A stretch of DNA of 64,000 nucleotides from Thermococcus thermotolerans (GTDB taxonomy: Archaea; Methanobacteriota_B; Thermococci; Thermococcales; Thermococcaceae), in the NCBI RefSeq assembly GCF_024707485.1, contig NZ_CP102602.1, positions 744,001-808,000 of the forward strand. Reading direction: 5' to 3'. Below the pieces are notes generated by a model. That model did no database searches. It worked only from the letters and a program-made list of their open reading frames with translations, and was not told the DNA's origin. This document shows positions 49,136-60,700 of this stretch, one piece after another. Each line of letters begins with the position of its first letter. The first letter of the stretch is position 1. The position numbers and the translations under genes are program-made.

Positions 49136-50106
49136 TCCTCGACCTCCCTGACCAGAACTTCCTCTATTCTGCGGAGCCTCTCAAGAACGTCTTCACTCAG
49201 GTTCTTTTCCAGCTCCTCGCGGGCGGCCTTGGCCAGCTCGAACTTTGAGTCATATTTCCCGAGGGACGTCCAGTGTATCTTCTTGCCCTCAAGGAAAACG
49301 TCTATGTCGCAGAGTCTCTTGTAGCCGACGTACTCAATGCCCTTGAGAAGAAACTTGACGCGCATGGGGTCCTCCCACGTGAGGAGCCTGAGCTTGTAGA
49401 CCGGAACCCGCATAAACGGTCTTGGATAGTCCCAGTCCCAGCCCTCACCGACGACGAAGCCGAGATCGAGGTCCTCTATGACCATCATCAGCCTCTCTAT
49501 GTTCTCCTCGTAGCGCTTGTCGGTGTCGTAGATTTTGATGGTGATCTCCTTCCACTCGGGCATCAGCTTGAGCAGGAGGACGGGGACATCAAGGGTCAGC
49601 TCACGGTAGACCTCCAGGAAGTCCCTTCTGATGAGAACCGCCCCCTCAATATCTTCCGGGCCAATTGGGGAGTTGAGCTTCTTCTTCGTTACCCCGATTA
49701 TCGTGTCCCCTGCCTCACCCTCATCGAAGGCCGTTCTTATATCCATGATCTCTCCGCCGTACTTTTTGGCCAGAAGCTGAAGCCCCTCCTGAACCTTGTC
49801 AGGAACCCTCATGAGGATCAGCGTGCCCTCGACGTGAACCTTCTCCACCGGGAGTTTCCGGTTCACGATGGTGCTCAGAACAACAGGGGCGTGACAGCCC
49901 AGAAGGAATGCCCTCTCAGGGGGAATCGTTTCCTTCTTCCACTCGTCAGTAACAAATACTATTGTCTCGAACTCACTGCTGTTCCTTATAGCTGCATCGG
50001 TCGGCATCTCCTCGACACCGAAGACCTGGGAGATTGCCGCCTTCACGGCCTCCCTGTGGGGAGTTCGAAGGAAGATTATCGACGGCCCAAAGCGGAGAAC
50101 CCTCAT
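49132..50106 (-). CDS. Conserved hypothetical protein
   Basis: Unrecognised. 324 residues, soluble, alpha/beta, no cysteine motif. Segments such as RFGPSIIFLRTPHREAVKAAISQVFG and VVGEGWDWDYPRPFMRVPVYKLRLLTWEDP may be typical of its family. I start at ATG 50106, since GGAGGGG lies inside the longer frame. Start and stop codons overlap with the upstream phosphoesterase gene, so they are co-translated. Confidence 0.65.
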   Translation of the reverse strand: MRVLRFGPSIIFLRTPHREAVKAAISQVFGVEEMPTDAAIRNSSEFETIVFVTDEWKKETIPPERAFLLGCHAPVVLSTIVNRKLPVEKVHVEGTLILMRVPDKVQEGLQLLAKKYGGEIMDIRTAFDEGEAGDTIIGVTKKKLNSPIGPEDIEGAVLIRRDFLEVYRELTLDVPVLLLKLMPEWKEITIKIYDTDKRYEENIERLMMVIEDLDLGFVVGEGWDWDYPRPFMRVPVYKLRLLTWEDPMRVKFLLKGIEYVGYKRLCDIDVFLEGKKIHWTSLGKYDSKFELAKAAREELEKNLSEDVLERLRRIEEVLVREVED

Positions 50107-50684
50107 CACATACCCCTCCACATCTTATAACCCCTATCGAAGTCCGTCCCCCCGGGATACTTTACCTTGTACGTCCTCCCGCTCGGGAGGAGGACAAAGT
50201 TGACGCCGAGAATCCCATTTAAGCCCCTCTCAATCAGCTTGAAATTGTGGCCGTAAAGTCTGAAGTCGGCTTCCCTATCCACGACCTCTCTCCAGGTGTG
50301 GCCGAGGGCGAACCTGCTCCCCTCGATTTCAATGACCGTGCCCGGCTCAACGACGGAATCGCCGAAGAACTCCCTGAGCAGTTCGGGGTCATCTTCATTG
50401 CCCGGAACGATGTAGAGAACCGCGCCGGAGCCTTTAAGGACACGTGCCAGTTTTCTCAGAGCACCTCTGTAACGGGGCACCAGCTCCGGCCTCCTCTCAA
50501 GCTTCACGTTGTCGGCCAAGTCTCCGGTGTGGATTATGTAGTCAGGCTCGGTCTTTTCTATGAGATTATTGATGAAGCGATAAACGCTCTCGGGAGTGTC
50601 GCTTATGTGCATGACCTTGGTCTCATCGGATGAAGAGAGCACTTCCAGTACATTTTTCCGAAAGATCGGTAGCTTGAACGGCAT
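50106..50684 (-). CDS. Calcineurin-like metallophosphoesterase
   Basis: 192 residues. Motifs in order: HISDTP (first Asp; the usual D-x-H His is replaced by Pro), IIHTGDLADN, VPGNEDD, GHTW and YGHNF. The loss of the first-motif His may weaken one metal site. Possible substrates are phosphodiesters or cyclic nucleotides; not determinable here. Operonic with the downstream hypothetical gene. Confidence 0.78.
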   Translation of the reverse strand: MPFKLPIFRKNVLEVLSSSDETKVMHISDTPESVYRFINNLIEKTEPDYIIHTGDLADNVKLERRPELVPRYRGALRKLARVLKGSGAVLYIVPGNEDDPELLREFFGDSVVEPGTVIEIEGSRFALGHTWREVVDREADFRLYGHNFKLIERGLNGILGVNFVLLPSGRTYKVKYPGGTDFDRGYKMWRGM

Positions 50685-50743
50685 TAACGGGGGTAGGAGC
50701 AGGGCTTATATATACCTTCCCACAAGTTTCAGGGGGTGTTACC

Positions 50744-52469
<1,726 letters not shown>

Positions 52470-52573
52470 ATTGAGTAGAAAAAGCACACAATGTTTTTAT
52501 ATTAGTTTTCTCTTATTTCTTCTGCAAATCTCGCCTAAAATATGGGGCTGAACCTCCATGGGGGTGTGAATCT

Positions 52574-53953
52574 ATGCGAAAAATAAGCTTCCTGATGGCG
52601 TTTTTGATAACGGGATACATCCTCGGCATCTGGAACTTTCTGGTGCTACCAAAGTACTACATAAACTTTGGACTGAAGGGGTTCCTGATATCGCTGATAC
52701 CGATGCTTCTGGCGCTGTTTCTGATATACAGTGAGGCAGAGAGCACTAAACGCACGAGATACCTGATATATGAATTGTTCTTCAAGATATCCCGCACTCC
52801 AGCACTGATATTCGTTCTCATCATGTTCCTGCTCGTGATGCTCGGAATCACAACCTACTACTCCTCGTACAGCATCATATACATCCTTGGCATCGCTCCC
52901 AGGTATGTCCCCGTAATAGCCCTCGGAACGATACTTGTCTCTGTGGTTCTACTTATCCTCGCCAAGGGCAGAACCCTGGAAGTTATCTCAGTGCTCTCGG
53001 TGCTTTTCGTGCTCTTTGCAATAGTTTCCGCAGTCCTCGTCAGGAACCAGGCCCTCAACACCGTCACCGATCCCCAGGCAGTTCACTACATGAAAAACGC
53101 GGTCTCGGCAATAACTTCCTTCGGACAGCCGCTCTCCCTCAGGGGAGTGCTCTACATGTTCATCTCGGTGCTCATGTCCTTCGGCCTTGGTGCCGGCGTT
53201 TATTATGTGGTTGGGAGCTTCACCCCCGAGGAGCTTGACCTCAGGAAGGTTCTTGCCGCTGTTTTTGTCCTCCAGATAATACTGAGCTTCGCCGCGGCTT
53301 TTACCGTCGCTTACTCCCTCGGTGCAGCCTACCAGGGATTTGGAAAAGCCTTCCACAGCCCCAACATCCCAGCGGAGGAGTCCATGAGGCTATACCTTGG
53401 ATTTCAGGATCTCAGAGAATACGCTACGAACAGTGAAAAGAGCCCGATGGACTCGATTGAGGTGTTCTATTCAATCCCGTACGTACTCAAGGGCAACATC
53501 GCCAACGCCGGCAGGTTGATATCTCTGCTCATGCTCTCGCTATACTTTGCCGGGCTGACCACGATCATCGTCCTCATAGAGATGGGCAGTCAGATACTCT
53601 CCGAGGTCATGCAGCTTGGAAGGAACAGAAGCCTGACTCTGGTGGCGCTCCTTGGCTTCCTGCTCTCAGCGGTGATGGTCATAGGGGACATCAGGACAAT
53701 GTTTCTTGTGGTGCCGTTCAGCGTGGGTGCAATAATAGCCGCTATCGAAGCATATCCCCTCCTCTCAGAGGAACTCGCGCACAACAAGGGCGCCGTGGCG
53801 GGCATAATGATCGTCCTCTTCCTCATGGGCCTGCTCACGCTGTACTACGCGTTCAGAGCGCCAGGCACCACCGTCAAGATAGGTGCACTGCTCGGTCTCG
53901 TCCTCCTAGTGCCCGCTCTCATGAACAGCATGCTGATGAAGGGCCGTCGCTGA
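52574..53953 (+). CDS. Sodium-dependent transporter (NSS/LeuT-like)
   Basis: 459 residues with about 11-12 predicted membrane helices. The N-terminal GYILGIWNFLVLPKYYINFG corresponds to the TM1 G-x-GN-x-WRFP region of neurotransmitter:sodium symporters in diverged form, and SFGLGAGVYYVVGSF to the TM6 region. Substrate (amino acid or similar) is uncertain. GGGGGTG precedes the start; the TATA-like TTTTTATATT is at 52494-52503. Confidence 0.65.
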   Translation: MRKISFLMAFLITGYILGIWNFLVLPKYYINFGLKGFLISLIPMLLALFLIYSEAESTKRTRYLIYELFFKISRTPALIFVLIMFLLVMLGITTYYSSYSIIYILGIAPRYVPVIALGTILVSVVLLILAKGRTLEVISVLSVLFVLFAIVSAVLVRNQALNTVTDPQAVHYMKNAVSAITSFGQPLSLRGVLYMFISVLMSFGLGAGVYYVVGSFTPEELDLRKVLAAVFVLQIILSFAAAFTVAYSLGAAYQGFGKAFHSPNIPAEESMRLYLGFQDLREYATNSEKSPMDSIEVFYSIPYVLKGNIANAGRLISLLMLSLYFAGLTTIIVLIEMGSQILSEVMQLGRNRSLTLVALLGFLLSAVMVIGDIRTMFLVVPFSVGAIIAAIEAYPLLSEELAHNKGAVAGIMIVLFLMGLLTLYYAFRAPGTTVKIGALLGLVLLVPALMNSMLMKGRR

Positions 53954-54027
53954 TTCTTTCTTTTATTCAAAAATTTTTTAAAGACCCTTCCCAATCGGTT
54001 TTAGAACGCTTATGGGAGGTCTGAAAA

Positions 54028-54438
54028 ATGGGAGACAAGACCAAGGTTCAGGTTAGCAAGCTCAAGCCGGGAAGGTACATCCTCATCGATGGAGAGCCCT
54101 GCAGGATCGGCAACATAACCGTTTCCTCGCCCGGAAAGCACGGTTCAGCCAAGGCCAGGATTGAGGCCGTTGGAATCTTCGACGGCAAGGTCAGGAGCAT
54201 TGTCAAGCCCACCAGCGCAGAGGTTGACGTTCCGATCATCGACAAGAGAACCGCCCAGATAATAGCCATGACTCCGGACACCGTCCAGATTATGGACATG
54301 GAGACCTACGAGCTCTACGACGTCCCTATTGAGACCGGTGTCGCTGACGAGATCAAGGATCAGCTCAGGGAAGGAATAAACGTCGAGTACTGGGAGACCC
54401 TCGGCAGGATCAAGATAATGAAGCTCAAGGGCGAGTGA
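54028..54438 (+). CDS. eif5a: Translation factor aIF5A
   Basis: 136 residues. The hypusine loop is [10 protein letters not shown] with the modified lysine at K37; an N-terminal SH3-like domain (1-70) and C-terminal OB fold (72-136) follow. It helps ribosomes through difficult peptide bonds and termination. GGGAGGTCTG precedes the start; the TATA-like TTTTTTAAAG is at 53976-53985. Confidence 0.95.
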   Translation: MGDKTKVQVSKLKPGRYILIDGEPCRIGNITVSSPGKHGSAKARIEAVGIFDGKVRSIVKPTSAEVDVPIIDKRTAQIIAMTPDTVQIMDMETYELYDVPIETGVADEIKDQLREGINVEYWETLGRIKIMKLKGE

Positions 54439-54462
54439 GCCCTTCTTCCACCTCTTTAAACA

Positions 54463-54480
54463 AACTTTTCTTGGAAAGTT
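54463..54480. repeat. Short hairpin after aIF5A
   Basis: AACTTTTC and GGAAAGTT (one G-T pair) form a hairpin 25 bases after the aIF5A stop. It resembles the AAACTTTTC hairpin at 28601. Confidence 0.4.
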
Positions 54481-54536
54481 AATAGCCAAAGAATCCAAAT
54501 AAGAGAAAGGGATTGTTTGAGGCGTCAGCCCGGCAA

Positions 54537-55609
<1,073 letters not shown>

Positions 55610-55610
<1 letters not shown>

Positions 55611-56458
55611 CAGCCTTTCCCTCCCGTAATGACTATACCCCTAATGAGGTACCTGTTTAGCACGAGGAAGAGCAGTATCGTGGGTGCCGAGGCCACCAGC
55701 GAGCCTGCTATGATTGGGGTGTACTCCGTCCACATGCTCCTCTGGAAGGCGAAGCTGAGACCGACCGGCAGGGTGAAGTTTTCCGGCGAGCGGAGGAAGA
55801 TGAGCGGCCCGATGAAGGCGTTCCAAGAGCCGAGGAACTGGTAAACGGCAACCGCACCGAGGGCAGGTTTGGCCAGCGGCATGGCTATGTAGAAGAACGC
55901 CTTTATCGGACCGCACCCATCCAGGCGGGCGGCTTCGAATATCTCGTTGGAAAGGGACGTGAAGTACTGCCTCATGAGGAAGATACTTGACACGTTCACT
56001 ATCCCCAGTAGTGCAAGGCCGAAGATGTTGTCGATGAGGCCAAGTTTGTACATTATGATGTAGTTTGGAACCAGCGTGACGAACATTGGAATCATAAGGA
56101 GCGAGAGCAGCGCGGAGAATATTACGTCTTTTCCCGGGAATTTGAGTCTGGCGAATGCGTAGCCGGCCATGCTGGTGAAGAGCACGTTGCCGGCAACGAT
56201 TAACCCAGCGTAGAGCGCGGTGTTGCGAATCCAGCGCGGGAACAGGTCAAGCCTGAAGAGTTTCTGATAGTTTTCAAGCGTGAATGGATTGGGAACCCAC
56301 TCCGGGGGGTATGCCGAAGCCTGCGCCCACGTCATGAACGAAGCGACCAGCGACCTGATGAAGGGCATCAGATATACCAGTGCAAAGGTTATCAGCACGG
56401 CGTAGGTTATGACAATCCAGATACGGCGGATGAGCCTCTCCTTCTCTTTGGGGGTCAT
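55610..56458 (-). CDS. Carbohydrate ABC transporter permease (MalG-like)
   Basis: 282 residues, six membrane helices. The cytoplasmic EAA loop reads EIFEAARLDGCGPIKAFFYIAMPLAKPAL, fitting MalG-type inner-membrane permeases. Four-base overlap with the preceding permease (ATGA) and one base with the ATPase gene, so all are translated together. Confidence 0.9.
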
Positions 56459-57396
56459 CTCATAGCCCTCCCGTACTTCTTCTGGAACAGGTAGGTGGTC
56501 GTGAATATTATCGCGAACAGGAACCAGCTTTTGGCCGCGGCAACACCGGGACGTATCCTGGTGAACGCCTCGTTATAGATGTCCAGCGCGACGGTATAGC
56601 CTGCCCCTCCCGGGCCGCCGTTGGCCCCCGCCATTATCCACGCGAGGTCGAACATCTGGAGGGCCCCTATGAGTCCCATGACCACCACGTAGGTTATCAT
56701 CGGCCTGAGCATCGGGATCGTTATGAAGAAGAACCTCCTTATCGGCCCTGCACCGTCAAGCATTGCCGCCTCGTATATCTCCCTGGGAATGGCCTGCATC
56801 GCCGCCAGGAAGGACACCATGAAGTGTCCGCTGGTCCCCCAGATGGCGACAGTGGCTATGGCGAAGAGCAGGTAGTCTTTGTTGTTTATCCAGTCCACCG
56901 GCTCAAAGCCCGGGATCACGTGGGCCAGGACGTAGTTTATGTAGCCGTTCTTCATGAAGAGCCATATGAATATCAGGGCCACGATGACCGAAGAAGTCGT
57001 CGCGGGCAGGAAATAGGAGACCTTGAAGAACTGCTGGCCGCGAATCTTCTGGTTGGCAAAGGAGGCCAGCACTATTGCCAGGAAGGTCTGGATGGGCACG
57101 ACGATGAGTGTGTAGAGCAGGATGTTCTTCAGGCCGGTGTAGAAGGGCACGAGAAGGTAGGGCGCTCCGTGAAGCCCCCTGATAAGGTCCCTTATCACAA
57201 TCTCAAAGTTTTGAAGCCCTACAAACTGCATCTCGCCTATATAATCCCATTTGAAGAAGCTCAGGTAGAAGGCAAAGAACATCGCGAAGTAACCGAAAAC
57301 CAGGTTCAGAATAACGGCAATCGAGATGAGAGTTAATCCGGCTACGATCTCCTTATTTCTAGCCTTCTCGTAAAAGGAAGAAAAAGACGAAAACAT
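56455..57396 (-). CDS. Carbohydrate ABC transporter permease (MalF-like)
   Basis: 313 residues, six or seven membrane helices. EAA loop EIYEAAMLDGAGPIRRFFFITIPMLRPM; first large helical segment at 17-45. It forms the membrane channel with the MalG-like subunit. GAGGTGAG precedes the start; it lies 9 bases after the binding-protein gene. Confidence 0.9.
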   Translation of the reverse strand: MFSSFSSFYEKARNKEIVAGLTLISIAVILNLVFGYFAMFFAFYLSFFKWDYIGEMQFVGLQNFEIVIRDLIRGLHGAPYLLVPFYTGLKNILLYTLIVVPIQTFLAIVLASFANQKIRGQQFFKVSYFLPATTSSVIVALIFIWLFMKNGYINYVLAHVIPGFEPVDWINNKDYLLFAIATVAIWGTSGHFMVSFLAAMQAIPREIYEAAMLDGAGPIRRFFFITIPMLRPMITYVVVMGLIGALQMFDLAWIMAGANGGPGGAGYTVALDIYNEAFTRIRPGVAAAKSWFLFAIIFTTTYLFQKKYGRAMR

Positions 57397-57405
57397 GTTC
57401 TCACC

Positions 57406-58767
57406 TCAGCTGCTCAGCTCTTCCTGAACGACCTGCTTCATAACCTCAATGGCCTCGTCCACGCTCATCTCGCCCCTCATCGCTGCGGCCATGGCGTCGC
57501 TGAACTTGCCCTCAAGTGGTCCCGACTTCGGACCCCAGAGGAAGACTATCATCTGGTCGTACTTGAACGAGAGGGTCTTCTTGTGCTGCGGCCACATGTC
57601 CGGGTCGTTCTCGAATCCCTTTATGCTGGGTAGGGTCTGACCGCCCTTGACGACGAGTTCCTTCTGTCCCTCCGGCCCAAGGAGGAACTCGACGAACTTC
57701 CAGGCCTCCTGCGGGTGTTCGGTCTTGGCGTTTATTCCCAGGATGACTGTGTAGACCATGGTCACCCTTCCTTCCTTTCCGGCCGGGACAGGAGCTATGT
57801 CCCAGTCCTCACCGTACTTGAAGTCGGGGAACTGGTCTGCAAGGAATGGAATCATCCAGTTTCCGCTGATGACCATTCCAACCTCCTGCTGGCCGAAGGC
57901 GTCACCGAGCCAGCCGGCTCCAACGTCACTCGGCTGGACGACGTACGGGGTAAGCCCCTGGTTTTCCCTCTCAGTCTTGCCCTTCCTGTAGAGGTCGATG
58001 TACCACGTGAGGGTCTCCCTAACCACGGGGTTGTCGAACCAGGAGGCGTCTTCAGGTTTCTCGAACCAGGGCTTGGGGGCACCGTTGCTTACGGCAACTG
58101 GGACGTACCTGTTAAATCCTCCAAGGTATATGGCCAGTCCGGGCTTTCCGGTCTTGTCAGCTATTATCTTGGCGTACTCCTCAAGCTCCTCCCAGGTTTC
58201 GGGCGGCCTGGTGAGGCCAGCCTGTTCGAAGAGCTTCTTGTTGTAGAAGAGGGCCAGCATGCTCCAGTCCTTAGGCAGGCCGTAGAGCTTTCCGTCCTTC
58301 ATGAAGGGCTCAAGAAGGAACGGGTAGAACTGGTCAATGAAGCTCTGGTCAGCGAGGTCAGATATCGGATAGAGGGCCCCCTTGTCGATGAAGATTGGAG
58401 CCCATGCACTGTCAACGTAGAAGACATCGGGGGCAACTCCTGCACCGTAGGATGCCAGGATGTTCTCGTGGAACATCTGGGTGATGACCTCGTACTTGAT
58501 GCCGATGTTGGGGTTCTGCTCTTCGAAGGCTTTAATCATCTTCTCGTAGTTCTTCATCTCGGTTTCTCCGGCACTCCAGCCGGCGAACCTCACGAAAACT
58601 TTCTCCTGCACCTGGGTCTCAACCTTGGTCTCAGTTTTAACTTTGGTCTCCGTGACGGTCGCCGGTGTTTGGGTTCCGGTCTGTTCTCCACCGCCGATGC
58701 ACCCGGCAGCCACTACTGCCAAAAGCAGAACAAAAATCAAAAGACCACCAGCAAGGACTTTTTTCAT
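57406..58767 (-). CDS. Sugar ABC transporter substrate-binding lipoprotein
   Basis: 453 residues. Lipobox VAAGC (Cys about 23) after a hydrophobic signal; Thr/Val/Lys-rich linker (about 28-55); then an extracellular-solute-binding family 1 fold: VTMVYTVILGINAKTEHPQEAWKFVEFLLGPEGQ near the C-terminal half. It captures an oligosaccharide outside the cell. With the GH65 phosphorylase downstream of the divergent regulator, a gluco-disaccharide is the likely ligand. First gene of the transporter operon; promoter shares symmetric elements with the regulator gene. Confidence 0.9.
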   Translation of the reverse strand: MKKVLAGGLLIFVLLLAVVAAGCIGGGEQTGTQTPATVTETKVKTETKVETQVQEKVFVRFAGWSAGETEMKNYEKMIKAFEEQNPNIGIKYEVITQMFHENILASYGAGVAPDVFYVDSAWAPIFIDKGALYPISDLADQSFIDQFYPFLLEPFMKDGKLYGLPKDWSMLALFYNKKLFEQAGLTRPPETWEELEEYAKIIADKTGKPGLAIYLGGFNRYVPVAVSNGAPKPWFEKPEDASWFDNPVVRETLTWYIDLYRKGKTERENQGLTPYVVQPSDVGAGWLGDAFGQQEVGMVISGNWMIPFLADQFPDFKYGEDWDIAPVPAGKEGRVTMVYTVILGINAKTEHPQEAWKFVEFLLGPEGQKELVVKGGQTLPSIKGFENDPDMWPQHKKTLSFKYDQMIVFLWGPKSGPLEGKFSDAMAAAMRGEMSVDEAIEVMKQVVQEELSS

Positions 58768-58826
58768 ACCTCCTCACCCCTCGACATACGTGCATGGAAT
58801 AATATGGGCATTCAATGTTTATACTA

Positions 58827-58882
58827 CAATACTATTATATAAACCTTACTGAATTAGTATCCAATATATTTAAATAGTATTG
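58827..58882. promoter_or_regulatory. Symmetric divergent promoter/operator, ABC operon and TrmB-like regulator
   Basis: CAATACTATT (58827-58836) and AATAGTATTG (58873-58882) form a perfect inverted repeat centred at 58854.5. Each lies directly downstream of an opposing TATA box (minus: TTATATAA, about 58835-58842; plus: ATATTTAAA, about 58865-58874). A smaller TACT-N5-AGTA palindrome (58847-58859) sits close to the centre. It is placed to let one regulator control both directions. Confidence 0.55.
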
Positions 58883-58926
58883 AAGCTCAAAAATACGTAG
58901 TGGCAGTGACCTGTGGAGGGGTGCAG

Positions 58927-59985
58927 ATGGAAAATTATGCTTTTTTGATTGAAAAATTGCAGGAACTCGGGCTCACCAAAAGGGAGGCTGAGGTTTATCT
59001 GACGATTCTCATAAAGGACGGCGCCACCGTGAAGGAGCTCCTTGAGGCCCTTGACATCCATCAGCCCCAGCTCTACAACATAATCCAGAGCCTGATACGA
59101 AAGGGATTCATCAGGGCTTCCGCCGGAAGGCCGAGGGTCTACACGGCGAGCGATATAGGGGCCCTCATCGACATTCAGAAGATGAAGTTCGACCTCCTCC
59201 GGAGCGTCCTTCAGGAGGAACTTATGAAGATCAAGGGAAGAACCGAAGAAGAGGGGCCCTATATCTCACTTGTGAGGAGCCTGGAAGGTGTCCTGGCGAG
59301 CATTATCGAGATAATAAACTCCGCGGAGGTCGAGATTAGGGCCGAACTCCCCTATCCCGTCTTCAAGGAGCTCAAACCCTACCTGCTGGGAGCCCTCCAG
59401 AGGGGAGTGAACCTGTACCTTCTGGTCTACCCCAGCATAGGCACTCCAGAGGAGTTCGAAAGGTTCAGGGATCAGGTCAAGATACGCACCTTTGACCTTG
59501 GAAACTTTCTCCTCGTTATATCCGACCTCTCAAGCGCTGTCTACTCAAAACGGCGCTTCTTCAGCGTTCACAAGCTCCCGATTTCCAGCAACGAAATCTA
59601 CGGATACGTGATACAGGAAAAAGACCTCCTCCTCAGACTCCTCAACATCCACAACAACCTCTGGCTCAAGTCAAAGGAGGTCATGGGATGGATTCCCAGG
59701 CCCGAGCTGTATCCCAAGGTGTTCATAGAGTTCTCGATGGCGCTCAACGAGCTTGAGACCCTGCTGAAGCTCGGCTACACTCCGGTGGTGACCGTGGAGG
59801 GCAGGGACGTTAAGAGCGGCTACCCAGTGAGCATTACCGGAAAGGTTCGCTCGATAAACCGCTTCGGAATAGTCAGCAACTTCGTCCTCGAAGGCGAGAA
59901 CGGAACCTTTACCGTCGGGGGTTTTGATGCGGAGGTTGAAGACATAGAGGCACAGAAGATTGTTATCAGGGAAATAACCAAATAA
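58927..59985 (+). CDS. TrmB-family sugar-sensing transcriptional regulator
   Basis: 352 residues. Winged helix (about 5-80: LGLTKREAEVYLTILIKDGATVKELLEALDIHQPQLYNIIQSLIRKGFI), coiled linker (about 85-110) and the TrmB-type sugar-binding domain (about 115-340). TrmB proteins in Thermococcales repress sugar transporter genes or control glycolysis and bind maltose, maltodextrin or glucose. Start is ATG 58927 after GGAGGGGTG. Divergent from the ABC operon it probably controls. Two catabolic genes follow at close spacing. Confidence 0.88.
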   Translation: MENYAFLIEKLQELGLTKREAEVYLTILIKDGATVKELLEALDIHQPQLYNIIQSLIRKGFIRASAGRPRVYTASDIGALIDIQKMKFDLLRSVLQEELMKIKGRTEEEGPYISLVRSLEGVLASIIEIINSAEVEIRAELPYPVFKELKPYLLGALQRGVNLYLLVYPSIGTPEEFERFRDQVKIRTFDLGNFLLVISDLSSAVYSKRRFFSVHKLPISSNEIYGYVIQEKDLLLRLLNIHNNLWLKSKEVMGWIPRPELYPKVFIEFSMALNELETLLKLGYTPVVTVEGRDVKSGYPVSITGKVRSINRFGIVSNFVLEGENGTFTVGGFDAEVEDIEAQKIVIREITK

Positions 59986-59995
59986 GGTGGCACCA

Positions 59996-60700
59996 ATGGT
60001 CAGGATAGCACTGATATGGGACTTCGACGGAGTCCTCGTTTACACGCCCCACGAGGAAGCCTGGCGAAAGGCCGCAGAGATATATGGGGCTGAAATCGAT
60101 CACGAGTTCTACGTGAGGTACGTCTCAGGAAAGCCGCGCTACGAGGGTGCGCACAACATACTGGAGCTGACGGGTATCTACGAGCGCCACGGCGCGGACA
60201 CCGAGGAAAAGAGGAAAAAACTCCTCACGGAGTTCGCCGAGTTCAAGAACAGAATGGTCAACGAGATGTTTGACCGGGGAGAGTACGAGGTTAACCGGGG
60301 GGCAATAGAGTTCCTGATGAGGGCAAGGGGAAGGGGAATACCAAACGCCCTGGCTTCTGCCTCAAAGAACGCCCCGAAGCTAGCGGCCAAGGTCAGGGTG
60401 GGAGAGAAGAGGCTGATAGACTTCTTTGACGTCAACGTCAGCGGCATGGCACCCAGCAAGAAGGAGGTATTCCAGCTGGCTAGGAAAAAGCTCATGGAGA
60501 TGTTCCCGGGGGTGGAGTCGTTTTTCGTCGTTGAGGATGCCCCCGCAGGCGTGAAAGCCGCCAAGGAGCTCGGAATGCTTGTTTTGGGATACGAAAGAGA
60601 GGCGGAGCTTGAGGGGGCAGATCTGAGGTTCAGGGACTTTGGGGAGGTCTCCATCGAGCTGCTGGTGAGGCTGAGCGAAGGCAAGGAGGGAGATCGATGA
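59996..60700 (+). CDS. HAD-family hydrolase, beta-phosphoglucomutase-like
   Basis: 234 residues. HAD motif I WDFDGVLVYT (nucleophile Asp), motif II NALASASKN, Lys in SKKEVFQ, motif III VVEDAPAGVKAAKELGM; an all-helical cap (about 18-90). Next to a GH65 phosphorylase, conversion of beta-glucose 1-phosphate to glucose 6-phosphate is the likely job. GGTGGCACC precedes ATG 59996. Its stop overlaps the phosphorylase start (ATGA). Confidence 0.85.
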   Translation: MVRIALIWDFDGVLVYTPHEEAWRKAAEIYGAEIDHEFYVRYVSGKPRYEGAHNILELTGIYERHGADTEEKRKKLLTEFAEFKNRMVNEMFDRGEYEVNRGAIEFLMRARGRGIPNALASASKNAPKLAAKVRVGEKRLIDFFDVNVSGMAPSKKEVFQLARKKLMEMFPGVESFFVVEDAPAGVKAAKELGMLVLGYEREAELEGADLRFRDFGEVSIELLVRLSEGKEGDR

